The position numbers and the translations under genes are program-made. From Chromohalobacter sarecensis (GTDB taxonomy: Bacteria > Pseudomonadota > Gammaproteobacteria > Pseudomonadales > Halomonadaceae): DNA of 64,000 bases. Positions 26,789 to 41,284 of the stretch are shown here, in pieces. The stretch lies in the NCBI RefSeq assembly GCF_023061135.1, contig NZ_JAKGAN010000004.1, forward strand, positions 62,001-126,000. Reading direction: 5' to 3'. A model generated the notes under the pieces. The model was not told the DNA's origin. It worked only from the letters and a program-made list of their open reading frames with translations, and did no database searches. How positions within the stretch are numbered: the stretch's first letter is position 1; every line of letters starts with the position of its first letter.

Positions 26789-27556
26789 GTGACCAAGATA
26801 ATCGCCTTGACCAACCAGAAGGGTGGCGTTGGCAAGACCACCACCGCGGTCAATCTCGCGGCCTGTCTCGCTGCGCTGGACAAGCGGGTCCTATTGGTCG
26901 ATCTCGATCCCCAGGGGCACGCCACCATGGGCAGTGGCGTCGACAAGCATGAACTCGAGGGAAGCGTGCTCGATGTGCTGCTCGACGGGCGCCGTGCCAG
27001 CGAGGTGATTCTCGATTGCCCCGACGCCGGCTATGCGCTGCTGCCCGGCAATGGTGACCTGACCGCCGCCGAAGTCGATCTCCTCGATCGTGACGGACGC
27101 GAGCGCTGCTTGGGTGATGCTTTGGGAAGCGTGGCCGCAAGTTATGACGTAGTGATCATTGACTGTCCGCCTTCGCTCAACATGCTGACCGTCAACGCCT
27201 TGACCGCCGCGGATGGGGTGTTGATTCCCCTGCAATGCGAATTCTACGCGCTGGAAGGGCTCTCGGCGCTTCTCGACACCGTCGAGCAGATCCAGGCCAA
27301 CGTGAATCCCGAACTGAGCATTTTCGGCATCGTGCGCACCATGTACGACGCGCGCAACAGCCTGACGCGTGATGTCAGCAAACAGCTGAGCCAATATTTC
27401 GGCGACACCCTGCTCAAGGCGACCATCCCGCGCAACGTGCGGGTCGCCGAGGCACCCAGTCACGGGTTGCCGGTGACCAAGTACGCGCGGCTGTCGCGGG
27501 GAAGCCAGGCCCATCGGGTATTGGCCAAGGAACTGATCCGTCGCCTGGCGCTATGA
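26789..27556 (+). CDS. parA: Chromosome partitioning ATPase ParA (Soj)
   Basis: ParA is the Walker-type ATPase that, with ParB bound at parS, segregates origins. The 255-residue protein shows the deviant Walker A KGGVGKTTTAVNLA, DLDPQGHATMG, IDCPPSLNMLT and a TIPRNVRVAEAPS segment near the end. It starts at a GTG (26789) after GGGAGTC. It is followed by parB, the usual order. The protein lacks an N-terminal DNA-binding domain, so it is the chromosomal type. Confidence 0.96.
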   Translation: MTKIIALTNQKGGVGKTTTAVNLAACLAALDKRVLLVDLDPQGHATMGSGVDKHELEGSVLDVLLDGRRASEVILDCPDAGYALLPGNGDLTAAEVDLLDRDGRERCLGDALGSVAASYDVVIIDCPPSLNMLTVNALTAADGVLIPLQCEFYALEGLSALLDTVEQIQANVNPELSIFGIVRTMYDARNSLTRDVSKQLSQYFGDTLLKATIPRNVRVAEAPSHGLPVTKYARLSRGSQAHRVLAKELIRRLAL

Positions 27557-27596
27557 TGCGCCCCTGGCGAGTGGGAGACGAATCGAGGGAATGCTT

Positions 27597-28520
27597 ATGA
27601 CGCGCAAACGCGCACTGGGACGCGGCCTGGATGCCTTGATCGGTGCAGGCGCGCGTCAACGCGATACGCTCGGCGATGACACCATCGACGGTGACGTCGT
27701 GCTGGAACCCGCTCAGGCCCCGGCTGCCAGCGAGGAGCAGGAGCGCTTGATGCGCTTGCCGCTAGGTCAACTGAGCCGGGGCAAGTATCAGCCACGGCGC
27801 GATATTCAGCCTGAGTCGCTTGAAGAGCTGGCCGATTCGATTCGTGCCCAGGGCGTCATGCAGCCCATCGTGGTCCGACCGATGGGCGAGTCTCGTTACG
27901 AGATCATCGCCGGCGAGCGACGCTGGCGGGCGGCTCAGTTAGCGGAACTCGACGTCATTCCCGCCGTAGTGCGAGAAGTCAGCGACGAGGCCGCCCTCGC
28001 CTTGGCGCTGATCGAGAACATCCAGCGCGAAAATCTCAATCCGGTGGAAGAAGCCATGGCGCTGAAGCGTCTGCTCGAGGACTTCGAGCTTACGCAACAG
28101 CAGGTGGCCGATGCGGTGGGCAAATCGCGTGCGCAAGTGGCGAACCTGCTGCGCCTGTTGAGCCTCGACGAAGAAGTGCAGACGCTGCTTGAACGCGGCG
28201 ATCTGGACATGGGGCATGCGCGTGCCCTGCTGACCCTGCCCGCCGCGCGCCAGCGCAGCATTGCGCGTGAGGTCGTCGAGCGCGATCTGACCGTGCGCCA
28301 GACCGAGGCGCTGGCCAAGCAGAACGCCAGCGGCAAGAAAAACGCTAAGTCTGCGCCGAGCGCACCGGCCAATACCGACGTGGCACGGCTCGAAACGCGT
28401 CTCGCCGAACTGCTTGGTGCCCCGGTCAAGATCCAGCATGGGGCTTCTGGCAAGGGACATGTCACCATTCGCTACACCAGCCTCGACGAACTGGACGGCA
28501 TCCTGGGCCATATTCAATGA
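27597..28520 (+). CDS. parB: Chromosome partitioning protein ParB (Spo0J)
   Basis: ParB binds parS and spreads as a CTP-dependent clamp. The 307-residue protein starts TRKRALGRGLDALIG, carries SRGKYQPRRDIQ, the CTP-binding GERRWRAAQLA box, the ENIQRENLNPVEEA region, a helix-turn-helix (LTQQQVADAVGKSRAQVANLLRL within it) and a C-terminal dimerisation part. GAGGGA lies six bases before the ATG at 27597, which is preferred over an ATG two codons earlier. No consensus parS was recognised by eye in this window. Confidence 0.95.
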   Translation: MTRKRALGRGLDALIGAGARQRDTLGDDTIDGDVVLEPAQAPAASEEQERLMRLPLGQLSRGKYQPRRDIQPESLEELADSIRAQGVMQPIVVRPMGESRYEIIAGERRWRAAQLAELDVIPAVVREVSDEAALALALIENIQRENLNPVEEAMALKRLLEDFELTQQQVADAVGKSRAQVANLLRLLSLDEEVQTLLERGDLDMGHARALLTLPAARQRSIAREVVERDLTVRQTEALAKQNASGKKNAKSAPSAPANTDVARLETRLAELLGAPVKIQHGASGKGHVTIRYTSLDELDGILGHIQ

Positions 28521-28609
28521 CGGGATGCAGCCGCAAGATACACGGCAAGTGTGACAAAATGCCGCAGTAAACGTTTAGCGCGTTAACGTTATTTATCGTC
28601 TTTTCGTGC

Positions 28610-28627
28610 CCCTTTAGTGGTAAAGGG
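28610..28627 (+). terminator. Small hairpin after parB
   Basis: CCCTTTA (28610-28616) and TAAAGGG (28621-28627) form a 7-bp stem with a GTGG loop, 90 bases after parB. It lacks a T run and is a weak terminator candidate. A near-identical stem occurs at 13761-13779. Confidence 0.3.
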
Positions 28628-28660
28628 CTACTAGATCGCGCTAAATAGGCTCATGTTCTG

Positions 28661-28689
28661 TTGAAGGCCACTAGGCGCTCCCCTATAAT
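28661..28689 (+). promoter_or_regulatory. Sigma-70 promoter of the atp operon
   Basis: TTGAAG (28661-28666) and a perfect TATAAT (28684-28689) are separated by exactly 17 bases, about 55 bases before atpI. This is the strongest promoter-like sequence seen in the window and suits a highly expressed operon. Confidence 0.75.
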
Positions 28690-28746
28690 CCGCCGAGATT
28701 TGTCCGGTGACGACACCAGCAACAAGAGGACGGCAAGACCGACGCC

Positions 28747-30025
<1,279 letters not shown>

Positions 30026-30059
30026 CCGATTTTCTCAACCCCAACCCCTTAAACCTTGA

Positions 30060-30326
<267 letters not shown>

Positions 30327-30392
30327 CTTCGCCGTTCGGCCCATGGGCCACGGTGACATTAACCCCAAACTTGTGATGCGAGAGGTGCTGGC

Positions 30393-30863
30393 GTGAATCT
30401 GAACCTAACCCTGATCGGTCAGGCCATAGCCTTCGCGGTTTTCGTCTGGTTCTGCATGAAGTTTGTATGGCCGCCGGTCATGCAGGCGCTGCAGGAGCGG
30501 CAAAAGAAGATCGCCGATGGCCTGGATGCGGCCAGCCGTGCGACTCGCGACCTTGAGCTGGCCGAGGAGCAAGCGGCCGAGCAACTCAAGGAAAGCAAGG
30601 AGCAGGCGGCCGAGATCATCGAGCAAGCCCATAAGCGGGCCAACCAGATGATCGAGGAAGCGCGTGATAACGCTCGTCTCGAAGGGGAGCGCATGATCGA
30701 AAGCGCCCGCGGTGAGATCGAGCAGGAGACGCAGCGTGCGAAGGAAGAGTTGCGGGCCCAGGTGGCGACACTCGCCATTCAGGGGGCCGAGCGTATCCTC
30801 GACTCCTCCATTGATGAAGCCAAGCATCGTGAGCTGGTCGACAAGCTCGCGGCCGAGCTCTGA
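30393..30863 (+). CDS. atpF: F1Fo ATP synthase subunit b
   Basis: This 156-residue peripheral-stalk subunit has one N-terminal helix ([19 protein letters not shown], then [11 protein letters not shown]) and a long charged coiled coil (about 35-140, rich in Glu, Ala, Lys and Arg). It starts at a GTG (30393) after GAGGTGCTGGC. The length equals the E. coli subunit. Confidence 0.95.
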   Translation: MNLNLTLIGQAIAFAVFVWFCMKFVWPPVMQALQERQKKIADGLDAASRATRDLELAEEQAAEQLKESKEQAAEIIEQAHKRANQMIEEARDNARLEGERMIESARGEIEQETQRAKEELRAQVATLAIQGAERILDSSIDEAKHRELVDKLAAEL

Positions 30864-30874
30864 GGAGGTGAGGC

Positions 30875-31411
30875 ATGGCTGAAACGTCTACCGTAGCTCG
30901 TCCGTACGCCAAGGCGGCGTTCGAATATGCGCGCGACCACAAGGCGCTTGAAGTCTGGTCCGAACAGTTGACGTCGGCGGCGCAAACGGTGGCTGACGCT
31001 ACGTTTGCCGCTAAGGTGGTGGGCAACCCGAAGCTGTCCCAAGGACAGAAGACCGAGTTGTTGCTCGATATTTGCGGAGAACTCGATGAGTCGCTTCGCA
31101 ATTTCCTCCGTAGCGTTGGCTCGCAAGGGCGGCTTGCCGCCCTCCCGGCGATCGCCGAGCAGTTCGACGCGCTGCGTGCTCGAGAAGAGAAGCGGGTGGA
31201 TGTGACTATCGTCTCCGCTTTTGATCTGGATGCCGCACAGCAGGACAAGCTCGCGATCGCGCTGAAAAAGCGTCTCAACCGCGAAATCTCCATTACCACT
31301 CAGGTGGACCGTGCGCTGATGGGCGGCGTGATCCTGCGTGCCGGCGACACCGTCATCGACGGTTCGGTACGCGGTCGATTGAACCGTCTACGCGACGCAC
31401 TTTCCGCTTGA
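30875..31411 (+). CDS. atpH: F1Fo ATP synthase subunit delta
   Basis: Delta joins the peripheral stalk to the top of F1. The 178-residue protein has the family start [17 protein letters not shown] and the C-terminal signature [22 protein letters not shown]. It lies 11 bases after atpF with GAGGTG before the ATG and 16 bases before atpA. Confidence 0.95.
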   Translation: MAETSTVARPYAKAAFEYARDHKALEVWSEQLTSAAQTVADATFAAKVVGNPKLSQGQKTELLLDICGELDESLRNFLRSVGSQGRLAALPAIAEQFDALRAREEKRVDVTIVSAFDLDAAQQDKLAIALKKRLNREISITTQVDRALMGGVILRAGDTVIDGSVRGRLNRLRDALSA

Positions 31412-31427
31412 GTTCGAGGGACATGGC

Positions 31428-32972
31428 ATGCAGCAACTGAATCCTTCCGAGATCAGCGACATCATCAAACAGCGTATCGAAAAGCTGGATGTCGCATCCG
31501 AAGCCCGCAATGAAGGTACCGTGGTCAGCGTTTCCGACGGTATCGTGAAAATTCATGGTCTCGCCGACGCGATGTTCGGTGAAATGATCGAGTTCCCCGG
31601 CAGCATCTTCGGCATGGTGCTCAACCTTGAGCGCGACAGCGTGGGTGCCGTGGTGCTCGGTGACTACCTGCAGCTCGAAGAGGGCATGACTGCACAGTGT
31701 ACCGGTCGTATCCTCGAGGTGCCGGTAGGGCCGGAACTGATCGGCCGTGTGGTCGATGCGCTGGGTAACCCCATCGATGGCAAGGGCGAGCTCGACACCA
31801 AGATGACCGACGCGGTGGAAAAGGTCGCGCCGGGCGTCATCACTCGTCAGCCTGTCGATCAACCGATCCAGACCGGTCTCAAGTCCATCGACTCCATGGT
31901 GCCGATCGGGCGTGGTCAGCGTGAGCTGATCATCGGTGACCGTCAGATCGGTAAGTCGGCGATCGCCATCGATACCATCATCAACCAGAAAGGCAAGGGC
32001 GTTACCTGCGTCTATGTCGCCATCGGCCAGAAGCAGTCGACGGTTGCCAATGTGGTGCGCAAGCTCGAAGAGCACGGCGCGATGGAACATACCATCATCG
32101 TTGCCGCCGGCGCTGCCGATCCGGCCCCGATGCAGTTCCTGGCAGCGTATTCCGGCTGCACCATGGGCGAGTATTTTCGCGACCGTGGCGAAGACGCCCT
32201 CATCGTCTATGACGATCTCTCCAAGCAAGCCGTGGCCTATCGTCAGGTCTCGCTGCTGTTGCGCCGTCCGCCGGGCCGTGAAGCCTATCCGGGTGACGTC
32301 TTCTATCTCCACTCGCGCCTGCTCGAACGTGCCGCGCGGATCAACCCCGATCATGTTGAAAGGCTCACCGACGGTGAGGTCAAGGGCAAGACCGGTTCGC
32401 TGACCGCACTGCCGATCATCGAGACCCAGGGGGGGGACGTGTCGGCGTTCGTGCCGACCAACGTGATCTCGATCACCGACGGCCAGATCTTCCTCGAGAC
32501 GGGCCTTTTCAACTCCGGGGTACGTCCAGCGATCAACGCCGGCCTGTCGGTATCGCGCGTGGGCGGTAGTGCGCAGACCAAGATCATCAAGAAGCTGGGC
32601 GGTACCGTGCGTCTGGCCTTGGCGCAGTACCGTGAACTGGCGGCGTTCTCGCAGTTTGCCTCGGATCTCGACGAAGCGACCCGCAAGCAGCTCGAGCATG
32701 GGCAGCGCGTCACCGAGCTGATGAAGCAGAATCAGTATTCGCCGATGTCGGTGGCTGAAATGGCGGTGACGTTGTATGCCGCCAACGAAGGCTTCCTGGA
32801 AGATGTCGAAGTCGCCAAGGTACTGGATTTCGAACAGTCGCTACAGGCGTACATGAAATCCGAGCACGCCGAACTGATGGACAAGATCAATCAGACCGGC
32901 GACTACAATGACGACATCCAGCAGGGCCTCAAGTCCGGCCTCGAGACGTTCAAGTCCACTCAGACCTGGTGA
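31428..32972 (+). CDS. atpA: F1Fo ATP synthase subunit alpha
   Basis: The 514-residue non-catalytic F1 subunit has the P-loop [13 protein letters not shown] (about residues 169-181), [24 protein letters not shown] and the ATPase alpha/beta signature [17 protein letters not shown]. It starts [17 protein letters not shown], the usual N-terminal delta-binding helix. It sits in the standard order H-A-G-D-C. Confidence 0.98.
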   Translation: MQQLNPSEISDIIKQRIEKLDVASEARNEGTVVSVSDGIVKIHGLADAMFGEMIEFPGSIFGMVLNLERDSVGAVVLGDYLQLEEGMTAQCTGRILEVPVGPELIGRVVDALGNPIDGKGELDTKMTDAVEKVAPGVITRQPVDQPIQTGLKSIDSMVPIGRGQRELIIGDRQIGKSAIAIDTIINQKGKGVTCVYVAIGQKQSTVANVVRKLEEHGAMEHTIIVAAGAADPAPMQFLAAYSGCTMGEYFRDRGEDALIVYDDLSKQAVAYRQVSLLLRRPPGREAYPGDVFYLHSRLLERAARINPDHVERLTDGEVKGKTGSLTALPIIETQGGDVSAFVPTNVISITDGQIFLETGLFNSGVRPAINAGLSVSRVGGSAQTKIIKKLGGTVRLALAQYRELAAFSQFASDLDEATRKQLEHGQRVTELMKQNQYSPMSVAEMAVTLYAANEGFLEDVEVAKVLDFEQSLQAYMKSEHAELMDKINQTGDYNDDIQQGLKSGLETFKSTQTW

Positions 32973-33038
32973 TGAAGGGCCCGGGATATTACCGGGCCGA
33001 CATCCCAGCTGAGCGGCTCGCAAGAGGGTGAGATCGAG

Positions 33039-33920
33039 ATGGCAGCTGCAAAAGAGATTCGCACCCAGATCGGGAGCATCAAGAACACGCAGAAGATCAC
33101 CAGCGCCATGGAGATGGTCGCTGCTTCGAAGATGCGCAAGGCCCAGGAGCGCATGACGGCCAGTCAGCCGTACGCGAAGCTGATTCGTCGCGTTGTGAGC
33201 CATATTGCCAAGGCCAACCCCGAATATCGTCATGAGTACATGATCGAGCGCGAAGTGAAGCGCGTGGGGTATATCGTGGTCTCCAGTGACCGCGGCCTGG
33301 CCGGCGGCCTGAACGTCAACGTGTTCAAGGCCGTGACGCGCGAAGCCAAGTATTGGCATGAGCAGGACGTCGAGATCGATTACGCGGCGATCGGCTCCAA
33401 GGCCAATGTGTTCTTTGGCAACCATGGCGGCAATCTGGTGGCGGGCAAGAGCGGACTGGGCGAGGCCCCGTCCGCTGAAGATCTGATCGGGAGCGTCAGC
33501 GTCATGCTGAAGGCCTTCGATGAGGGGCAATTGGACCGGCTTTACGTGGTGCATAACGAATTCGTCAACACCATGACGCAAAAGCCGATCGTACGTCAGT
33601 TGCTTCCCTTGGAAGAAGGAATTGCTGACGATGACGATGAAGAAGAGACACGTGCCAGCGGCGGCTGGGACTACCTGTATGAGCCGGATGCCAAGACCCT
33701 GCTCGATCATTTGCTGGTGCGCTACGTGGAATCCCAGGTGTACCAGGCAGTGGTCGAGAATGCGGCCTGCGAGCAGGCGGCGCGGATGATCGCGATGAAG
33801 AACGCGACCGACAATGCCGGCAATCTGATCGATGACCTGGAGTTGGTCTATAACAAGGCCCGTCAGGCCGCGATCACCCAGGAGATTTCGGAGATCGTCG
33901 GCGGCGCCGCCGCCGTATGA
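33039..33920 (+). CDS. atpG: F1Fo ATP synthase subunit gamma
   Basis: Gamma is the central rotor shaft. The 293-residue protein begins [20 protein letters not shown] and carries [12 protein letters not shown] and [15 protein letters not shown]; it ends with the gamma signature [37 protein letters not shown] short acidic insert (DDDDEEET, about residue 204) is slightly longer than in E. coli and fits an acidic halophilic proteome. Confidence 0.97.
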   Translation: MAAAKEIRTQIGSIKNTQKITSAMEMVAASKMRKAQERMTASQPYAKLIRRVVSHIAKANPEYRHEYMIEREVKRVGYIVVSSDRGLAGGLNVNVFKAVTREAKYWHEQDVEIDYAAIGSKANVFFGNHGGNLVAGKSGLGEAPSAEDLIGSVSVMLKAFDEGQLDRLYVVHNEFVNTMTQKPIVRQLLPLEEGIADDDDEEETRASGGWDYLYEPDAKTLLDHLLVRYVESQVYQAVVENAACEQAARMIAMKNATDNAGNLIDDLELVYNKARQAAITQEISEIVGGAAAV

Positions 33921-35384
<1,464 letters not shown>

Positions 35385-35468
35385 GGCCACGCCCATTGGG
35401 AAGTGATCGGGACGGCGTCGCCGCGCGAGGCGTGCCGGGCCCGAGCTTCCATGAACGAGGAGATAGCG

Positions 35469-35894
35469 ATGGCTAGCTTCCAATGCGACATCGTCAGTGC
35501 CGAGAAGGCCATCTTCTCCGGCAACGCCGAGCAGCTAGTGGCGGCCGGCGTGTCGGGCGATCTGGGTATCCTGCGCGGCCACGCACCGCTGCTCACCGAG
35601 CTCAAGCCAGGGCCGGTACGCGTGACGCGTGAAGGTGGCGAGGAAGAAGTGTACTTCGTCACCGGCGGTTTCCTGGAGGTCCAGCCGGACGTGGTCTCGG
35701 TGTTGGCCGATACGGCTACGCGAGCGCACGATCTCGACGAGGCCGCCGCCGAAGAGGCGCGTCAGGAGGCCTTGCAGGCCATGGGCGATAAGCAGTCCGA
35801 TCTCGACTATACCCGGGCGGCCGCCGAACTGGCGGAAGCCGTAGCCCAGTTGCGCACTATCCAGCAATTGCGCGAGAAAGGTGGTCGGCGCTAG
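35469..35894 (+). CDS. atpC: F1Fo ATP synthase subunit epsilon
   Basis: The 141-residue subunit couples gamma to the c ring and inhibits ATP hydrolysis. [17 protein letters not shown] and [14 protein letters not shown] mark the beta-sandwich; the C-terminal part is helical ([22 protein letters not shown]). The ATG at 35469 follows GAGGAGATAGCG; a longer in-frame start is rejected. It ends the operon before a strong terminator. Confidence 0.95.
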   Translation: MASFQCDIVSAEKAIFSGNAEQLVAAGVSGDLGILRGHAPLLTELKPGPVRVTREGGEEEVYFVTGGFLEVQPDVVSVLADTATRAHDLDEAAAEEARQEALQAMGDKQSDLDYTRAAAELAEAVAQLRTIQQLREKGGRR

Positions 35895-35917
35895 GCGTCG
35901 CAGGCACTACTGCAGTC

Positions 35918-35946
35918 AAAAAGGCGACCTCCGGGTCGCCTTTTTT
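35918..35946 (+). terminator. Rho-independent terminator of the atp operon
   Basis: AAAAAGGCGACC (35918-35929) pairs with GGTCGCCTTTTT (35934-35945) around a TCCG tetraloop and runs into six T residues. It is a textbook terminator 24 bases after atpC. Confidence 0.9.
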
Positions 35947-36014
35947 GTGGATGCGATCCGCTCACCGCGTGTCACGCACGTTTACATATCGTGCCGAGAC
36001 ATGATGCATGTCGC

Positions 36015-36043
36015 TTGGTGGGATTCTCCGCGCGCCGTAGAAT
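36015..36043 (+). promoter_or_regulatory. Possible glmU promoter
   Basis: TTGGTG (36015-36020) and TAGAAT (36038-36043) are 17 bases apart and lie 40 bases before glmU. The -10 is good, the -35 only fair. A separate promoter is needed here because of the terminator just upstream. Confidence 0.45.
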
Positions 36044-36082
36044 ACGCCCATCTTCTTCAAGAGCTGCATAGGGACGACAGCG

Positions 36083-37444
36083 ATGACGTTAGACGTGGTG
36101 ATACTCGCCGCCGGCCAGGGAACGCGGATGCGCTCGGCCAAGCCCAAGGTACTGCATCCCCTGGCGGGCAAACCGCTGGTCACTCATGTGTTGGATACCG
36201 CCGAGCAACTTAGTGCGACACGTACGCACGTGGTGATCGGCCATGGCGCCGAGCAGGTCGAGACCGAGCTCGACGGGCGTGATGTGCGTTTCGCCCTGCA
36301 GGCCGAACAGAAGGGGACCGGCCATGCCGTGGCACAGGCGCTGGAGGGGCTGGGCGACGGCAAGGTGCTGATCCTGTACGGCGATGTGCCGTTGATCCGG
36401 GCCGAGACGCTGACGGCGCTACTCGACGAGGTCGATGAACGTCGCGTGGGGCTGTTGACCGTGACCTTGGCCGACCCCAGCGGCTATGGGCGTATCGTGC
36501 GCGACGCCGAAGGGCGCGTCACGCGTATCGTCGAACATAAGGACGCCAGCGAGGCCGAGCGCGAGATCACCGAATGCAATACCGGGATCGTCGCCGCCAC
36601 GGGTACCCAGCTCAAGCGCTGGTTGCCGCAACTGTCCGCCGAGAACGCCCAGGGCGAATATTATCTGACCGACATCTTCGCCATGGCGGCGGCCGAGGGC
36701 ATCGAGGTTGCCACGGCCAGTCCCGCCTCGGCGCTGGAAGTCGAAGGCGTCAACAACCGCTCGCAGATGGCGACCCTGGAACGTGCCTATCAGCGTAATC
36801 GGGCCGAACGCTTGCTGACCGAAGGGGTGGCGCTTGCCGATCCCACGCGTTTCGATGTGCGCGGTCGTCTCGACTGCGGGCATGACGTCTTCATCGACGT
36901 GGGCTGTGTATTCGAGGGCGAGGTGACGCTCGGCGACGGTGTCAGTGTGGGCCCCTATACGCTGATCCGCGACAGCCATATCGCGGCGGAGACGGTGATC
37001 GAGGCGCATAGCATCATCGACGGCACCGAGGTGGCGGCGCGTGCCCACATCGGGCCCTTCGCGCGCTTGCGCCCCGGTACCCGCCTGGCGTGCGACAGCA
37101 AGGTCGGCAACTTCGTCGAGACCAAGAACGCCGAGGTTGGCGAAGGCAGCAAGATCAATCATTTGAGCTATGTCGGCGATGCTCGGCTGGGGCGTGGCGT
37201 CAATGTCGGCGCGGGCACCATCACTTGCAACTACGACGGCGCCAACAAGCATCGCACCGAGATCGGCGACGATGTCTTCGTGGGTTCCAATACCGCCTTG
37301 GTGGCGCCGGTATCGCTGGGCGATGGCGCGACGGTCGGGGCCGGCTCGACCATCAACAAGAATGTCGACGCCGGGGCCTTGGCGGTCGCGCGACCGCGTC
37401 AGACCACGCGTGCCGGCTGGCAGCGGCCTCGTAAGCTTAAATGA
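36083..37444 (+). CDS. glmU: Bifunctional GlmU (GlcN-1-P acetyltransferase / UDP-GlcNAc pyrophosphorylase)
   Basis: GlmU makes UDP-GlcNAc, precursor of peptidoglycan and LPS. The 453-residue protein has the nucleotidyltransferase start VVILAAGQGTRMRS and KPKVLHPLAGKPL, EQKGTGHAVAQAL, YGDVPL, and a C-terminal left-handed beta helix from about residue 250 (hexapeptide repeats such as IGPFARLRPG, VGAGTITCNYDGANKH with the catalytic region, and VGAGSTINKNV). It complements glmS downstream. Length is typical. Confidence 0.97.
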   Translation: MTLDVVILAAGQGTRMRSAKPKVLHPLAGKPLVTHVLDTAEQLSATRTHVVIGHGAEQVETELDGRDVRFALQAEQKGTGHAVAQALEGLGDGKVLILYGDVPLIRAETLTALLDEVDERRVGLLTVTLADPSGYGRIVRDAEGRVTRIVEHKDASEAEREITECNTGIVAATGTQLKRWLPQLSAENAQGEYYLTDIFAMAAAEGIEVATASPASALEVEGVNNRSQMATLERAYQRNRAERLLTEGVALADPTRFDVRGRLDCGHDVFIDVGCVFEGEVTLGDGVSVGPYTLIRDSHIAAETVIEAHSIIDGTEVAARAHIGPFARLRPGTRLACDSKVGNFVETKNAEVGEGSKINHLSYVGDARLGRGVNVGAGTITCNYDGANKHRTEIGDDVFVGSNTALVAPVSLGDGATVGAGSTINKNVDAGALAVARPRQTTRAGWQRPRKLK

Positions 37445-37454
37445 AGTAATTGAT

Positions 37455-37481
37455 AGTACTACGGTATATTGCCGTAGTACT
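37455..37481. terminator. Inverted repeat between convergent glmU and the methyltransferase gene
   Basis: AGTACTACGG (37455-37464) and CCGTAGTACT (37472-37481) form a perfect 10-bp stem with a 7-base loop. On the plus strand a T-rich stretch (TTTATTTTT) follows about 10 bases later. It is likely a terminator for the two converging genes. It also marks the left edge of the AT-rich segment. Confidence 0.55.
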
Positions 37482-37492
37482 GATGCGATGCT

Positions 37493-38311
37493 TTATTTTT
37501 CTGCTACTAATAACATGTTGCTATTGGGGAAATCGACGACATGTCCGTGTTCATCGTAGAGATTGACTTTGGGTTTCAGGTTTTCGATATACCCTTCTTG
37601 AAGATATTCGGAAACATGAATAATTTTTAAGTTGAGTCTCTCAAGTAAATGCTGGTATTCCCTTGCATTGAAAACACCATACTGCTCCTTGACCTCACGA
37701 TAGAAAGAATCACGCCCCCATGTATAAGTATAGAGAAACTCCATCGCGTCATTGACATTGAGAAGAATCCTGGCTACATCCAAATGCTTGAAGGGAATGT
37801 TTCTTCCTTTGAAGTTTTTTCGATATTCATGAAATAGGTCGATATCCTCATGCTTCATGAATTCGATGATGCGTTGTTGATCAGCATCGGAATCCATGAT
37901 CCCGTCACGAATGATGATTCGTCCACCGTCGGTGAGCAACTCGATGGCGTTCTGGAGAGTGGCGGCTACCTGGCCGATATCGAAGTTATTATAGGAATAT
38001 ACTTCATGAAGTACTGACGAGAAAATGATGGTATCGAATTCATGATAGTTGAAGTATTTAGACAACTTTAACAGGTCGCCTTTGGTGAAGTTCGATGTCA
38101 GATTTTTCCTGAACATGAAATTTTCTGATAAATGAGATGAGTCGATACCAAGGGTTTTATAGTCATTAAGAATTAGGTATTCCATCAACCCGCCCGTTCC
38201 ACAACCACAATCGAGCACTTTTCTGCCGGTTGTCCAGTCGACAATTTTTAACTTATCCTCGATGCTTTCATCCATTTGCTCCATGTATTCATGTGTTTGA
38301 AGATGTTGCAT
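37493..38311 (-). CDS. SAM-dependent class I methyltransferase in an AT-rich segment
   Basis: The 272-residue protein has a class I SAM-binding core: VLDCGCGTGGLMEYL (about residues 32-46), an acidic end of the next strand in GIDSS, GDLLKL and FDTIIFSSVLHEV, then GGRIIIRDG. The C-terminal third (about 180-272) is not one I recognise. The substrate is unknown; no partner genes are adjacent. Two hand-counted 60-base lines within it are 37-38% GC, against 67% in a line of glmS, so recent acquisition is likely. GGAG sits 8 bases before the ATG at 38311. It separates glmU from glmR-glmS and converges on glmU. Confidence 0.8.
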   Translation of the reverse strand: MQHLQTHEYMEQMDESIEDKLKIVDWTTGRKVLDCGCGTGGLMEYLILNDYKTLGIDSSHLSENFMFRKNLTSNFTKGDLLKLSKYFNYHEFDTIIFSSVLHEVYSYNNFDIGQVAATLQNAIELLTDGGRIIIRDGIMDSDADQQRIIEFMKHEDIDLFHEYRKNFKGRNIPFKHLDVARILLNVNDAMEFLYTYTWGRDSFYREVKEQYGVFNAREYQHLLERLNLKIIHVSEYLQEGYIENLKPKVNLYDEHGHVVDFPNSNMLLVAEK

Positions 38312-38563
38312 CGAGTATCTCCGAATATTGCTTTTTCGCCCGCTTAAGGTGTTATGAGAAGATGGTTACTCTTTGACTCTTGCTATGACAGATTCTGACT
38401 AGGCGTCTTTAATACGCGTCGAGAAAGCAGTGTAAAAAATATCCTCATGCAGATTGGATTATCTCATTTCTCACGAGGCTTGGCTTGACGAGGGAAGAGA
38501 TATATCATTCCATAATTAAATTGTTTCGTTTCGGAAGATATGTCTTTCGTGAACAAGGATGAT
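38312..38563. promoter_or_regulatory. Divergent AT-rich promoter region between methyltransferase and glmR
   Basis: About 250 bases of AT-rich DNA serve two divergent genes. TTGACG (38485-38490) and CATAAT (38511-38516) lie upstream of glmR, but their 20-base spacing is poor. No operator could be assigned. Confidence 0.3.
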
Positions 38564-39334
38564 ATGCCCAAGCGCGATACCGCCCAGCGCCGCCATGCCA
38601 TGCTGGCCTATATCAACGAGCAGGGTGAAACCAGCGTCGACACGCTTGCCCGTCACTTTGCTACCTCCGAAGTCACCGTACGCAAGGATCTCGCCACTTT
38701 GGAGAAGAGCGGTCTGCTGTTACGCCGCTTCGGCGGTGCCGTGCCCTTGCCCAGTGAGATACTCGCGGAAGCCAACGCTCCGCTTTCACCGCGAAAGCGC
38801 GCGATTGCACGTGCTGCCAGCGAACGTATTCGTGCCCACAACCGCATCATCATCGATAGCGGTACTACCACCTCGGCGATGATCCCTGAACTGGGCGGGC
38901 GCGAAGGGCTGGTGGTGATGACCAACGCGCTATCGGTGGCCAATGCGCTGCGCGAGGTCGAGCCCGAACCGGCGATCCTGATGACCGGCGGCACCTGGGA
39001 TCCTCACTCCGAATCCTTCCAGGGGCAGGTCGCCGAGCAGGTGCTGCGTTTCTACGATTTCGATCAATTGTTCATCGGTGCCGATGGCATCGACCTGGCG
39101 CGCGGGACCACCACCTACAACGAATTGCTGGGGCTATCGCGGGTGATGGCCGAGGTCGCGCGCGAAGTCGTGGTACTCGCCGAATCCGACAAGATCGGCC
39201 GGCGTATTCCCAATCTGGAACTGCCGTGGGAACGGATCCATACCCTGATCACCGACGAAGGGCTTGATGCCGATGCCTGCCGTCGAATCGAAGCACAGGG
39301 CATCGCCGTCATCCGCGCTGCGGTCAACGAATGA
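38564..39334 (+). CDS. glmR: DeoR-family regulator GlmR upstream of glmS
   Basis: The 256-residue protein has an N-terminal winged helix-turn-helix (about 1-60: QRRHAMLAYINEQGETSVDTLA and TSEVTVRKDLATLEKSGLLLRR) and a C-terminal sugar-phosphate sensor domain (IIDSGTTTSAMI, GADGIDLARGTTTYN, LAESDKIGRR). In Pseudomonas the equivalent gene beside glmS is called GlmR. It likely regulates glmS in response to an amino sugar phosphate. ATG 38564 with AAGGA at good spacing is preferred over ATG 38540. The glmS start follows its stop by 16 bases. Confidence 0.8.
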   Translation: MPKRDTAQRRHAMLAYINEQGETSVDTLARHFATSEVTVRKDLATLEKSGLLLRRFGGAVPLPSEILAEANAPLSPRKRAIARAASERIRAHNRIIIDSGTTTSAMIPELGGREGLVVMTNALSVANALREVEPEPAILMTGGTWDPHSESFQGQVAEQVLRFYDFDQLFIGADGIDLARGTTTYNELLGLSRVMAEVAREVVVLAESDKIGRRIPNLELPWERIHTLITDEGLDADACRRIEAQGIAVIRAAVNE

Positions 39335-39350
39335 AGACAAGGAGTTCAAT

Positions 39351-41183
<1,833 letters not shown>

Positions 41184-41284
41184 TGCGACATTTTGTCGGC
41201 TGGGCTATTTTGTTAGCGTGCTATAAAATACATCCGGATTATTAACGCCGGGCGCCGCGTCCGGCGGCGATCAAGGAGTCTTAC

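Noticed and set aside
31353-32699. 448-codon minus-strand frame opposite atpA
   Set aside because: It lies antisense to the highly conserved alpha subunit and has no recognisable motif.
39335-39350. glmS ribozyme before glmS
   Set aside because: Only 16 bases separate glmR and glmS, and the element belongs mainly to Gram-positive bacteria.
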